Source: Haemonchus contortus
Lineage: Eukaryota; Nematoda; Chromadorea; Rhabditida; Trichostrongylidae
Length of the DNA: 64,000 nucleotides
Reading direction: 5' to 3'
Assembly: GCA_000469685.2 (NCBI GenBank)
Contig: LS997567.1
Location: 35,399,005-35,463,004 of the forward strand
Shown here piece after piece: positions 32,001 through 41,999 of the stretch. A model generated the notes under the pieces. That model did no database searches. It had not been told where the DNA came from and saw only the letters and a list, made by a program, of their open reading frames with translations. Made by a program: the position numbers and the translations under genes. Position 1 is the stretch's first letter, and the number at the start of each line of letters is the position of its first letter.

Positions 32001-35000
32001 GCTCATCATGAAGGTGAGCTCCGTACTCGAGCCATTTCCAGGCAAATAGAGAGACCCCCTTAGTCCATTCGGAGATTTCTAGAGAGTCCTCATGTTGTTA
32101 GATATAACACCGACTGTGGACACCCATGAAAGATTACTATCCGTGACGAGCGGAAATTTCTGAGGACTGTTCCCAACAGTACATCCTCCTTGAACCAGAT
32201 TCGATCGGAATTAAACCTCTCTGTGTCGAAAACTACAGTCTGGAGAGCAGTGCGAAGATGCGAGAACATCACCAGGCGAGCAATGGAGAAGGTGCCACGA
32301 ATCACCGATCGTCACAAAGAGGCTCGATTCGGATTTGCAAAGAAGAACCTAGGGAGAGATTGGGCAAAGGTAGATCTGCATCAAAATCTCACCATAGGGC
32401 TGGATAATTCCTATTCAGGTCGTCTTTTCGGATGAAAAGAAATTCAATCTGACGGAAACAAGCGGTACTGACGCGACTTGAGGAGGGAACCAGTCTACTT
32501 CAGCCGTCGCAATTTCTGTGGAGGAAGTTTATCGTGTTGGGTGCATTCTGCAATGAAGTCGCGTTGGTTCTACCTGTCGTGAGCTGCAGTATGTATTGCA
32601 AGGATTACCAGGAGGTCTTGGAGCATCATCTAGTACCCCTTCTATGCCATCGCCGTCACCTCAACTATGTCTTTCGACAAGACAACGACAACGGATGAGT
32701 GGCTGCAATGCCAATAAATAAGCGTCTTGTCATGGCCAGCCTGCACTCCCGATCTCAATCCGATGGAACCTATCTGGGGCATAATAGTCAGACAGGTTTA
32801 TGGGAATAACCGTCAGTTCCAGGGCACAGAACAGCTGAAGCGAGCAGTTATCGAAGCATGGAGAGCAATCGATGAGGAACATCTTCGAAACCTAGTTTCT
32901 AGTATGCCACGCAGACTCTTTGATGTTGCTCTTAAACAAGGAGGAGCTATAGATTATTAACTGTTGTACATATGCCATCAACATTGGTAAATCATTTACT
33001 TTCCCAGGGTGACCTTATAATTATGAAACGGTGCAAAAGCCGACACTATCCTTAAAAAATTCGTAAAAAATTTGAGGTGAAGGATATTGCGACCAAAATT
33101 TGAGTACGGAGGTACATTGTGACGAGGAATCTACCAGTGTTTGCCAAAAAATTCCATTCTGGCTGCTTTCTCCAGAATCGCAAAAATCTGGGGTGACCTT
33201 ATAATTATGAAACGCACTGTACTACCTACGCCAAGGAATCAAAATCTAAAGCCATACGATTCTGTGATGATCACTGAACCAGGGCGACACTAACTGGGTC
33301 CTTCGTTAGAGCAATCAACTAAACGCCAGGACAGTCGTTAGACCAATAGTCAGTCTTTCTCGCGGAGACACCGAACGGAAGAAACGGTATAATTCTGTCT
33401 CTCGACCATCGATCCACTGGACTAGACTGGTACGAATGGAAACATCTCTAATGTCCGCTTGAGCTTATTGATCATGTTAGGGCGACAGGCGAAATCGGTG
33501 GTAAAAGCTGTCTCTCAACAAACGCAGACGGAACAGCCAACCGCCTCAAGTCCAAATATGCACTCATGTCATTTGTTATTTATGTATTTCTGGCGTCCTA
33601 CAATTCATATGGGGTTAAAAGCTCCTATCCCTATTGGTTCGCTTGTTCGGTCTGAACGAAATGACCCGTTCGAGCGAGTTGTCTAGCACAAACGTCTGGC
33701 AGGCAACGTTTGTAGAGCTGCCTTAGTCGGGTATGTAAACCTCTTTGTACTCGCCTGCTCCAATTCAAGCATATTTATAAAAACTTCACAACCACCGAAA
33801 TTAGGGGTTTTTCAGAAACGTGAGGATTTGAGAAGCCGGAGGCACTGAAAACCATGTACACGTCATCAACTTTATCACCACAGAAGGATTCAATCAGACA
33901 TTCCAGGAAAAAACGAGGCCCAAAACCATTTCAACTTCAACTACAGGTGCGGTACCAACACGAGAAGAAGGCTTCATATGTTAGGACAATCAATAGTGCA
34001 ATGGGAAGTGCTGATTGATCTGCCGTAATTTATCGTGTGTTTTGATGTGTTCTTGTGTACCATGATCTGTCTGCAACAATTGATTCTCCACTGCACGGTT
34101 GTAGAGGGAGGAATTGAGCAATGCGCGCCTCAGAAAAATATGCATTATTAATCATTGTGCGAAAATTTTCGGATCATTTTAGAAATTAGTCTAATAGCGA
34201 AACCTACCATAAGGTCTCCTCATGCCGACATCGGAAATAGAAAAATGATTCAACTCGGCTTCCTTCTATTAGAAGTGAAAGTGTGGTCAGCCCTATACTG
34301 ATGCCGAGAATCTATTGTACAGGGTCTTTCTTCGCAAGTGTCCACTCGAATCTGAGGAGGGCTACTGATGAGCTGGTAATATTGTCACATCTGTCCCGTT
34401 TACCTGTATCTGGATCTAATTTCACCTCTTTGGCATTTCTAAAGTTCTCAAGCGTCTCTAACCATCGACTACCAAATCTTACGATGGTATAGCTCCAAGA
34501 GTCTTCGTTGAATGTAGTTCATCTCTTCCAGGCCTCTGACACCCAGCTTCAACGTTTCTTTCATGTTGAGTGAAGCACCGGAGGTTTGTTAAGGCTCTGG
34601 TTATTGCCATGGATTCGTATCAGAGGCAAGCACGACCATCAGTCTACGTTATACCATGTTTGATGACATCTCGCTCGAATCAGGAGAAATCTGTTGACAT
34701 CATTTATGTCGATCTAAGCATCGCTCATTGCCCTAGTGGAGTGCCCCAGGGAGGTGTCGTTTCGCCTCTTTTACTCCAGTCATACACTTTGAAATTGAGT
34801 CGTAATGTCAAACCAGCCTTAGAGTTCAATCTGACACTGATGATGTGAAGAGTTATATTTATTAAGTTGACCCTATGTAATTGTGATGAAGCCGGTGGTA
34901 GTGGTGGTCAAGCACCCCATGAACAGCTGGCAGCACGGACTGCTGGCTCCGTTCTGTCGACGAGTTCCAATATGGTTTCTCGACGGGCTTCTGGACGACG

Positions 35001-38000
35001 TTCACGAGCTGATTTGTCTTCATAGTAGGGAGTTTTACTGATCTTATGCGGTCCTCGACCTCAAGCCCTAACAATTTATTGATGATGCGCGTCATTGATG
35101 AGTTAAACCGACCTTCGTCATGTCGGGTTTGCACTAACTGACTATCTATGCGGGGTAGGCGAATGCACCTGTATGGTTTCCGCAGGCCAATGATCCAATG
35201 CTCTTGCTCCGATCAAGCCCTCAATCAAAGCCCGATATTTGATTAACGAGTTCATGAAAAGGTGTACTCTAACTTCCATCGCACCCTCCAGCTGCCCGAG
35301 ATGCAGAACGAACGAAGTTGATTTTGATTTAATTCTGTGAAAGAGTAATCTAGCTGTTGATGGCATTGTATCCTACTTCTATAATCGGCTAAGTGTGTCT
35401 GTTGGTGTGTTTGTGTGTGTGTATCTGACCGGAAATTCATAACTCCTGTCCCCGTGGACCTAAAGCGTTCAAATTTGGTAGGAGTACAGCCGACAGGATG
35501 GGAACACCTTAAGTGGGTAGCAGGATCGGACTCCGCACAAAGGGGGCAAGGTTTCTAAAAACTAAGTGTTTGACCGAAAATTCATAACTCCTGTCCCCGT
35601 GATTCTAGAGGACTCAAACTTGGTAGTACAGGCGGCAGAATTAGAACACTTATAAAGGGTGGCAGGACCAGACTCCGCCCACAATGGGTGGGGTTTTAGC
35701 AAAAATTCACAACTAATGTTTCCGTTGCACCTAGAATGTTCAAATTCGGTAGGTGTACAGATGACAGAATGGGGATACTTATGGTGGGTGGCTAGACCAG
35801 ACCCCGCCCACAATGGGAAGAGTCTGAGAGAAGTTTCACACTTACTATTCTCGTGCACCTAGACTAGAGCGTTCAAATTCGGTAGGAGTATAGGCGGCAG
35901 GATGGAAACACTTATGTTACCGGGCAGGACCGGGCTCCTCCCATGATGGGCGGAGCTTCCAGTGAAAATTCATAACTACTGTCAACGTGCATCCAGCGTT
36001 CAAACTTATTAGGGTGCAGACGGCAGGATTGACAGGGTGGGAACACCAATTGTAGGTGACAATTCTCCGGGCTGGGCGTGCTCGAAAGTTGACAGTTTGG
36101 ACTCAATGCATTCAAATTTGCTAGGAATAAAGATGGCAGTATGGGAATGCTGATAGGAGGTGGCATGATTGACAGGAGGTGGGACGCACGCAAAAATTGC
36201 TAATTTTGGCCTTGGTGTTCTAATTCTGAACGAGTGTAGGTGGCAGATTTGAGACACCGATGGCAGGTAGTAGAAGGTAGCTGAACGGGATCAAGCAGTC
36301 AAGTTGAAATAAGAAGGAATGGGCCCAAGGCACAAAATGTGTCGGTGTGTGTTTCGCTTGGAATCAATAACTCCTTTTTCCTTTGACCAGAGTTTTAGAG
36401 CTTGGGAGAGTGTAGGCGGCGGATCAACTTTAACACAACAAGGAGGAGAGCCCGGCGTTAGCCGAGCGATCCGACTGGTTCCATCACTTACTGCTGCTGC
36501 GACATGAATCAGAGCTAGGAGGGAGAGTCGGACATTTTAGCTCAAATCCGAAGGGAGTGCGTAATGTAGAATATAGGATATATGATCAAGGGCAAGAAGT
36601 CAGTACGAATTGGAATTGGCCGATAGGATCATACTCCGGAAAGCCGCTTTAGTAACATTGAGTTTTTTACGACTATCCTTCGCTAAGAATTCTCTTTCAC
36701 TGAAATATTTTTAGCTCATGGTGGTGAGGCTACGGAATGACGCAGGCTTGCGGGTACGAACTAAGTCAGCTAGGCGCGTGTGAATTCATGGTAGGTACTC
36801 CATGTTCCAGCTACGATGAGTACATAAGCACTCATGCTTGTGTGGAGAGTATGCGAGTACGGCTGGCATGAATTAGCAACCAGTCAAAAACTTGTATCCG
36901 AGGACTGGGAAGTGCTGAAAGGCGACGAGGAGTCGTACTCAACAAATAAGCCCTCGCTTACACTAGGATGCTGCGGTCAGCTAGTTATGTGCCTTATTCC
37001 CCTGAACCTAATGGAAAATCAAATACGGTCGCTATGGGTAAGACTTCTCAGGAGACGCTGCTAAGATCCTAGAACGAGCCCACACTCAGAATGACTACGA
37101 TGACGACCTGTTTTTTTTTTGATACACGAAATCTCGTATCGAAAGCGTGCAATCGATGCGAGGAACTTGGAGCTCCACAAGTGCTGATGTTGATTCCTGG
37201 GAGGTCTCGAAAATGAAGGGTCCCGACGCAGTAGCCGGTATGCGAACAATGCTAACACAGTGAAACAGCGGCACCATAGAAAGGAAAATTCAGTTTCAAT
37301 ACGCAAATTCTCACCCGTCACATACACCCGCGACGCGTCGAAAAGGGGCCTTGGGCAAGGACGCGAGGGCGAGTCGTGTAAAGGTAGGGGCTACTGTAAG
37401 AGCCGAGTGCCCGTTCGGATTTTTTTCTTTTCTGTACAAGCGCCTAGCGGCATATGAACCAAAATATCGTTGTGAAATTTGAAGAGAAAACTTTTTAGCG
37501 TACCTTCGGGAACTTTGGCAAGCCCAGTGCAAGGTAGATGGAACCAACCACCGTATCTGCATTTTAGCCCATCGCACGCAACCATAAACCCGTAACTTCC
37601 CTAAAAATATACCACAATGTTAATAAGATCATTCATAGAAAGAATGTCCTAGAAGGCTCATAAATAACTCTGACAGTTAAGTAAGTGCGTATTTTTCTGA
37701 GTACTTCAGACATTCGTCCTGGATGGGTGACCAACCCTATTTCGTTGTGATTGGCGTTTGCAACCCAGATAACCTGCTATGGTATGATCAATATACATAT
37801 TGCTGACTAAGTATTCTTCCGAAGAGAAGATTATCAAGTTATCTCGAAATATACGCAATTACTTATTTGTCAACCTGATATCATGGCGCACTAACTCGGT
37901 GACAGTAGCAGTAAACCTTGTCTTCAGCTTCGTCTTCTTCGTAGACATCTAGGTCAGATTCTTCTGAAATTGGTTCGGGTGACTGACTTTCACTAGCATC

Positions 38001-41000
38001 ACCTCACAACATTTCATGGGCTTAATTATTGAAAGATTAGAATCGGAAAACTTTTTGACTCTACCATTGTTTCCCCCCGCATCCGGGTTTTCTTCCACTC
38101 CTTCATGACTATTTTCACATCCAGAGTCACGATTGGCTTCAGAGTTATGCCCATCATCCGCTCCAGAATTATGACTACCTCCATCTTCAGAATCGTCGCG
38201 AAACAACAATCTCTTGCTTCTCTGGATCGATTTGAGTAGTTCTGAATCGAAATTATCCTGTTTTTTTTTCAGCAAACGGAATTGATGTGTGGAATTTCCA
38301 GTTCGGTGGGAGTCACGTACGGTATGAAGCGTGACAAGACATTAGTTGAGACCTGTTAACTTTCCAATAAACAGCCAAAATTTGCGGAACTCTGAGTAGG
38401 GACTTGAGTGTATTGATGGACTTCATGTTCTTGTTACCTGTTGTTACTTCGCGCAGTACGCGGTGCTGAAGTTTCTCAAAGTTGGCGAGTTTGGGCAAAA
38501 AGTGCAAGTGGACGGAATTCGAACCCCGTTTTTGTGCTACCCGGGCACCGTACTCCTTATCCCTAACACTAGCCAAACACCGCTTGCATTCGCCCTGTCC
38601 TTTGATGTTCGCGTACTTCGGCTAAATAGCAACACTTGACAAGAGCATCAAGTCAAAAGAAGGTATAACAAAAGCAACTTCAAGCTTCACCGTTCAACAC
38701 GTTGTGCAGTGCCCTTAAAGGCACCGTTCACGATAAATTTAGGGGACCCTTTTTTGACGGCAATTGATAGAACTACTCTAGAATAAAGCGATAACAACGA
38801 AAAAAGCGCAAAAAACGATGAGCAAAAAGAAACACAAAGGGTCAAAAAAGAGCTGGAAAGGGGGGTTTGACGAGTTTCACATTGAAAGAACGGCGGTTAA
38901 GGAGTGTTTGGTCGAGTGCACGAATGCGATGCAATGTCTGCAGCTGCAGACAACAAACCCAAACATCTGATCGGATTTCTCCCTGCGGGGCTGCCACTAT
39001 GTCCTAGACGTCGAGATTGGGGGAGTGAGAGGGTCCCTTTTACAACCCATGGGGGCCGCTGAGTATTAATAAGGTAAGAACTCAATAACTTTTTTTTTTA
39101 TCGTGAACGGTGCCTTTAAGCTATGGCTTACAAGCCATTGAGAAGGTAAGCACAAACTGGCTTCCGGTTGGCATTAAGCATGATGGGAAGCACGAATGGG
39201 TTTGCCCCGTATGAGGCCTGACTTCTGCCCTTAACTCGCCAAACTTGTGGAATAGTGATCGGATTTGGGATGTTTGCGATCATAAATCATGTAAAAGAGT
39301 TTACCGAAAAAGTTGTGAGCGCTCACAGTCTACTCGCTAAAAGTTGATAAGTGAATTGGAATAAGCACTCGGAACTATCAACACTTACATAGGTCTCTAT
39401 TCGGAATCAATAAGAATTCAGAACGTTTCCTGGTCAGACAATATGCAATGTGAAGTGACTTCTTCATGCGCCCCAATGCACAGCGGCACGAGACAGCGAG
39501 ATAACTAGACAGGAGGTGACATTTTGATTGCATAATAATAATTAGCACCCCCCCCCTCCCCTCCTTCCCCTTGCTCTACATACAACTTCTGCATGATCAT
39601 TCGTTTCTGCATGTCTACCTCTTTTATTCAGTGATGACGGTGGAGATGTAGGTGCCACTAGCCACGACGGTGGAATCCAACAGTCGTTCTCTTCACGAGA
39701 ATCAGCTGACGAGTTATCTATGTCAGCAGACAGGTCAATTCCTTCGTTAACGACAGGATCAGATGGGAGGGATCGTAAAGTGTCGAATTCTTTCCAGAAA
39801 GCTGAAAAAAGGTCAAAGAACTCAATTCCATGAAATGTTTAAAAACTGCAATCTTCCAACCGTCATCCTCAGGGATTAATCCCCAATCCCTGTACAGTTT
39901 TACCATGCCCTTGTAAGCTTCGAGGCGCATAATATCTTCGTGCTTGGTCAACTCCAACTTGTCTTCCAACATACGACAGTTAAGCTCCTATAAATGAACA
40001 TTTACTTTTCCAAGTGAAGGAAAGATACTGTTACGAATGACATGACCTAGAACTGGAAAAACGTTAGTAAACCCTGCCACACCTGGGCTCTTCACATGAC
40101 CGTACCATTTGCAACGCAAGGTACTTTCGCGTTCACGATTGAAGTGGCGTTCGACTTAGTTTTGAGCAACAGTTATTACTTACAAAGAAGACCTGATATT
40201 TAGCCCAATTCGGCGAGGTTTGCGTTCTATGTATACACACGCAAACCAAGAGAAAAGATACAGCAGACGACTAAGGAGCATCACACATAAGACGGGTAAA
40301 GGAACTTCTCCCCGAATTCCCACGGTCTACGGCAGTGGTTCGGCGGCGACTCTCCGTATCCTTCCATTGGAAGTTCTTTCCCTTCATAGCGCGCGATTAC
40401 GTGCGGCGAGTGCGACACGCCGTTCAGGGAGAACACGGCAGACCACACATAAGGCACATTAAAAAACATAAGGAGCGCGGACAATTCGATCAGATACATA
40501 GAAAAACTTCCTTTAGAAATTCCAGACGAAGTTCACTACTGGGCTACGGAACCATGGATCCGGGGAAGAATCATGCTACGTGAAAGGTGGTGAGGTACAG
40601 TTGAATCGAAATGGTTCGTGGCGAGAGCGACGTCGTGCACGGAAAGATGCAGCAGAATTACAGGGTGACCCACATGAAATGTGACGCAGAAAACTAGCAT
40701 CAAAATTATACAGATCAAACCAAATAGGAAACTATTACTCCTACACAATCATCACAAAATTGTGAACAACATATCACATCTCGCATGCAGAATGACCATC
40801 TTTCGCTTTAATGCAAACATCCAACCTCATTCGGATGTTCTCAAGAATGCGCGCAATCACTTTCATCCCACGCTTCTACTAGAAAACTTTCTTCCAGAGG
40901 TTCCTAAGACCTGCGTTTGAGAGCGTAGGCTTTTTGCTCCAGAATCGACCATACACCAAAATCCAAAGGATTGAGATCGGGGAATTCGAAGGTCAAAACT

Positions 41001-41829
41001 GCTTCGCCTCAAAAACCCGGAAGCGTGGTTTCACAACTTTGCAGCATCTCCTTTGCGGTGTGAATTGTGGAAGTTTCAGCTGACGTTCATCGCGTTCCCT
41101 TCATCCCAGGCGATCACCGCTTCCTCCAGCCCAGAAGCCCATAAGTTGATTTTTTATTGCCCGTCACACTTCATGTGGGCCACCCTGTAAGCAGAAGCAG
41201 CGCAACGGGTAAGGAATGTCGCAGTAAAAAAAAGAAGCGGTAGAATCATACATCCTCAAACCATTAATATCATATTTATCGAGCTGTTCGAAAGGCGCTA
41301 GAACTGCAATAATGAAGCAACTCGTTCGCAACTGCCGCGTGTGAGGAATCGACTGCACAAAACCCGCAACTGCCGACCTAACCGTGAGAAGCCTATCCAA
41401 TCTATTTTGCATCCCGCGCCCAAAGATGAATCTAATGTAAAATGACCAATCCGCTGAGAGTTACCTAACTGTAGATAGGCAACCGTCACAATATATCGAA
41501 GTTTTTTTTGCATTCACTAAGACCTCCCTTTCCCTTGTTTTATTACGTGGTCAGATAGATAGCATACCTTAATCTCATCGAGTTCTTTTTTCACTACAGC
41601 CGGATGCCACTCGTCTGCGTGAGCGACAAGTTCTCTCAGACGAACAGTACATATTGCTAATCCTTCTTCAACCTGTAATGAGAGGTTTTTCGAAATGTCA
41701 AGACTACTAACGATAAGAACAGGCTCTTACTTTGTTATCGAGATTTCGATACTTTTCAAGGAACGGTTCCAAACATGGATGCGTAAGGAAATGTGGATTC
41801 TTCCTTTTTTTACTAGGCGGATCCATCAT
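28538..41829 (-). CDS. PHD-finger nuclear protein (gene 2)
   Basis: Eight minus-strand exons, all GT-AG and in phase: 41829-41731, 41672-41568, 39987-39861, 39801-39619, 38241-38065, 37963-37896, 37600-37504 and 29037-28538. They total 1356 nt, or 451 residues plus stop. The N-terminus has PPSKKRK, a probable nuclear signal. Residues about 34-110 look helical and charged (LRELVAHADEWHPAVVKK, then EDKLELTKHEDIMRL), possibly coiled coil. An acidic Ser/Asp/Glu stretch (about 172-246) precedes a PHD finger with ligands C249, C251, C262, C267, H274, C277, C292 and C295. Y248, M259 and W272 match the H3K4me3 pocket positions of ING-like PHDs. The tail holds two SUMO-consensus lysines (VIKTEPEDD, K311; VIKQEIPDD, K385) and ends in RSRRGKRSR. 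A chromatin-reader role is inferred from the PHD. I cannot assign an orthologue. No AATAAA was found in the first few hundred nt after the stop. Confidence 0.85.
29687..30969 (-). mobile_element. Mariner insertion 1, degenerate, nested
   Basis: Ends TTGGGTTGTCCGAAAAGTTC and complement, with TA duplicated on both sides and splitting the inner repeat of the surrounding Tc1-like element. Minus-strand fragments read as mariner transposase in shifted frames, for example a YSPDIA-like block followed by HLFRSLQNSLNGKSF-like sequence near 29900-30000 and a C-terminal WRRLTEQNGGYI near 29780-29830. Many stops. Confidence 0.8.
31001..31881 (+). mobile_element. Mariner insertion 2, deleted, nested
   Basis: Begins TTAGGTTGGCAAATAAGTCC and ends with its exact complement, flanked by TA duplicates. 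At 881 bp it is too short for an intact element of about 1.3 kb, and no full transposase frame remains. Confidence 0.8.
31965..32960 (+). pseudogene. Tc1-family transposase, broken
   Basis: About 1 kb from MARGHVLSSDEK to a stop at 32960. Fragments in different frames include LSVSKTTVWRAVRR (helix-turn-helix, 32210-32250), a QDND block near 32680 (second catalytic Asp) and WPACTPDLNPMEPIWG (32733-32780, with the catalytic Glu). The distance between the last two blocks is about 27 codons rather than 34, and the frame shifts between them, so the catalytic domain carries a deletion. Several stops. It belongs to the surrounding TA-flanked element. Confidence 0.82.
33225..34560. other. Unassigned part of gene 2 last intron
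   Basis: Diverged sequence with no clear element ends. It may include older LINE sequence upstream of the reverse-transcriptase fragment at 34570. Confidence 0.35.
34570..34860 (+). mobile_element. LINE reverse-transcriptase fragment (not RTE)
   Basis: Encodes DIIYVDLSIA...CPSGVPQGGVVSPLLLQSYTL, the SGVPQGGVxSPLL block of LINE reverse transcriptases (CR1/Jockey-like), with the downstream LTLMM(D) remnant. It is a short piece on the strand opposite to gene 2. The clade assignment is tentative. Confidence 0.65.
35366..36510 (-). repeat. Minisatellite-bearing dispersed element, locus 3 (reverse)
   Basis: Reverse-orientation relative of the 15150-16770 element. On the minus strand it begins with ACCAGTCGGATCGCTCGGCTAACGCC (36436-36482 region), carries about seven diverged units marked by CGTTCAAATTTGGTAGG-like landmarks (35465, 35737, 35865, 35994, 36107), and ends in the GT/CA-rich tract and AGACACACTTAGC..TTATAGAAGTAGGATA near 35366. 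The units are more diverged than at loci 1 and 2. Confidence 0.7.
36520..37495. other. Unassigned part of gene 2 last intron
   Basis: No transposon ends or splice-bounded coding segments seen. A run of ten T near 37112 and a short open frame at 37311-37577 (which overlaps the real PHD exon) are the only notable items. Confidence 0.4.
37504..38241 (-). CDS. Gene 2 exons 5-7 (acidic linker and first part of the PHD)
   Basis: Exon 5 (38241-38065, after TCGATTCAG) is acidic (RDDSEDGGSHNSGADDGHNS). A 101-nt intron with a branch-like TTCTAATC leads to exon 6 (37963-37896, after AATTTCAG), which ends VYCYCHR with the first CxC pair at phase 0. Exon 7 (37600-37504, 97 nt, after ATTTTTAG) encodes GSYGFMVACDGLKC..WFHLPC and ends in phase 1. 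Confidence 0.85.
38719..39115. mobile_element. TTAA-flanked MITE in gene 2 intron 4
   Basis: Terminal inverted repeats AGGCACCGTTCACGATAAA and complement, each flanked by TTAA (38715-38718 and 39116-39119), the target used by piggyBac-type transposases. It is 397 bp with no coding capacity. Because TTAA is itself palindromic, it could be part of the repeat instead of a duplication. Confidence 0.65.
39619..39987 (-). CDS. Gene 2 exons 3-4
   Basis: Exon 3 (39987-39861, after TTTATAG) encodes ELNCRMLEDKLELTKHE...GLIPEDD and leaves one nt. A 59-nt intron (39802-39860) follows; reading through it in frame gives a false longer open frame. Exon 4 (39801-39619, after TTTTTTCAG) encodes FWKEFDTLRSLPSDP...SWLVAPTSPPSSLNKR. 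Its Pro/Ser-rich end suggests a linker. Confidence 0.82.
40661..41187 (-). mobile_element. Deleted mariner/Tc1-type element in gene 2 intron 2
   Basis: CAGGGTGACCCACATGAA.. and its near-complement form terminal repeats with TA on both flanks. The minus strand encodes a C-terminal transposase fragment with FPDLNPLDFGVWSILEQKAY (41005-40940 region) followed by stops. The DLNPLDF motif has Asp where Tc1 has Glu, pointing to a DDxD type. Confidence 0.72.
41190..41400 (-). repeat. Dispersed repeat family C, copy 1
   Basis: On the minus strand GGTTTTGTGCAGTCGATTCCTC..CGCGGCAGTTGCGAACGAG, then a TTATTGCAGTTCTAGCGCC block. It resembles 53830-54040 (minus) and 60935-61150 (plus) but is the most diverged copy. 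It directly abuts the right end of the 40661-41187 element. Confidence 0.45.
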
Positions 41830-41850
41830 TTCCCCAATGTTGACACGATG
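41568..41850 (-). CDS. Gene 2 exons 1-2 and 5' acceptor
   Basis: AATTTGCAG ends just before 41850, leaving a 21-nt leader to the ATG at 41829, a good site for spliced-leader trans-splicing. Exon 1 (99 nt) encodes MMDPPSKKRKNPHF...LDNK with donor GTAAGAG. After a 58-nt intron, exon 2 (105 nt, after CTCATTACAG) encodes VEEGLAICTVRLREL...ELDEIK with donor GTATGC. Both junctions are phase 0. The second ATG directly follows the first and either could be used. Confidence 0.82.
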
Positions 41851-41999
41851 CTGCAAATTGAATATAAAATAAAATATACTTCAAGAATAAATAAGAATAA
41901 AGGATGTAGAGACTTGGGCACATGCACAAAAATTTTGCTTGCGCAAATGGTGGAATGCCTGATCGCAGCTCTCATTATGTGCTCTATAAGCGCATAATG

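Larger units (their letters stand above)
29495..33219 (+). mobile_element. Tc1-like element with doubled terminal repeats and two nested insertions
   Basis: The outer inverted repeats CAGTGCGTTTCATAATTATA (29495) and complement (to 33219) are flanked by TA on both sides. A second copy of the core GTTTCATAATTATAAGGTCACC lies about 180 bp inward at each end (about 29675 and 33005-33030), a two-site arrangement like that of Tc3. The left inner site is split by the mariner at 29687-30969. A further mariner sits at 31001-31881. It lies wholly inside the last intron of gene 2, on the opposite strand. Confidence 0.8.

Noticed and set aside
37949..38275. Single 108-residue open frame on the minus strand as an intact exon
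   Set aside because: The frame runs past a GTAGAG donor at 38064 into an intron. Using that donor and the TTTCAG at 37964 restores phase into the PHD exon.
39718..39972. 84-residue minus-strand frame ending in SLTKELTCLLT
   Set aside because: Its C-terminal half reads through a 59-nt intron (39802-39860) and then the wrong frame of exon 4. The spliced reading gives a better protein and correct phase.
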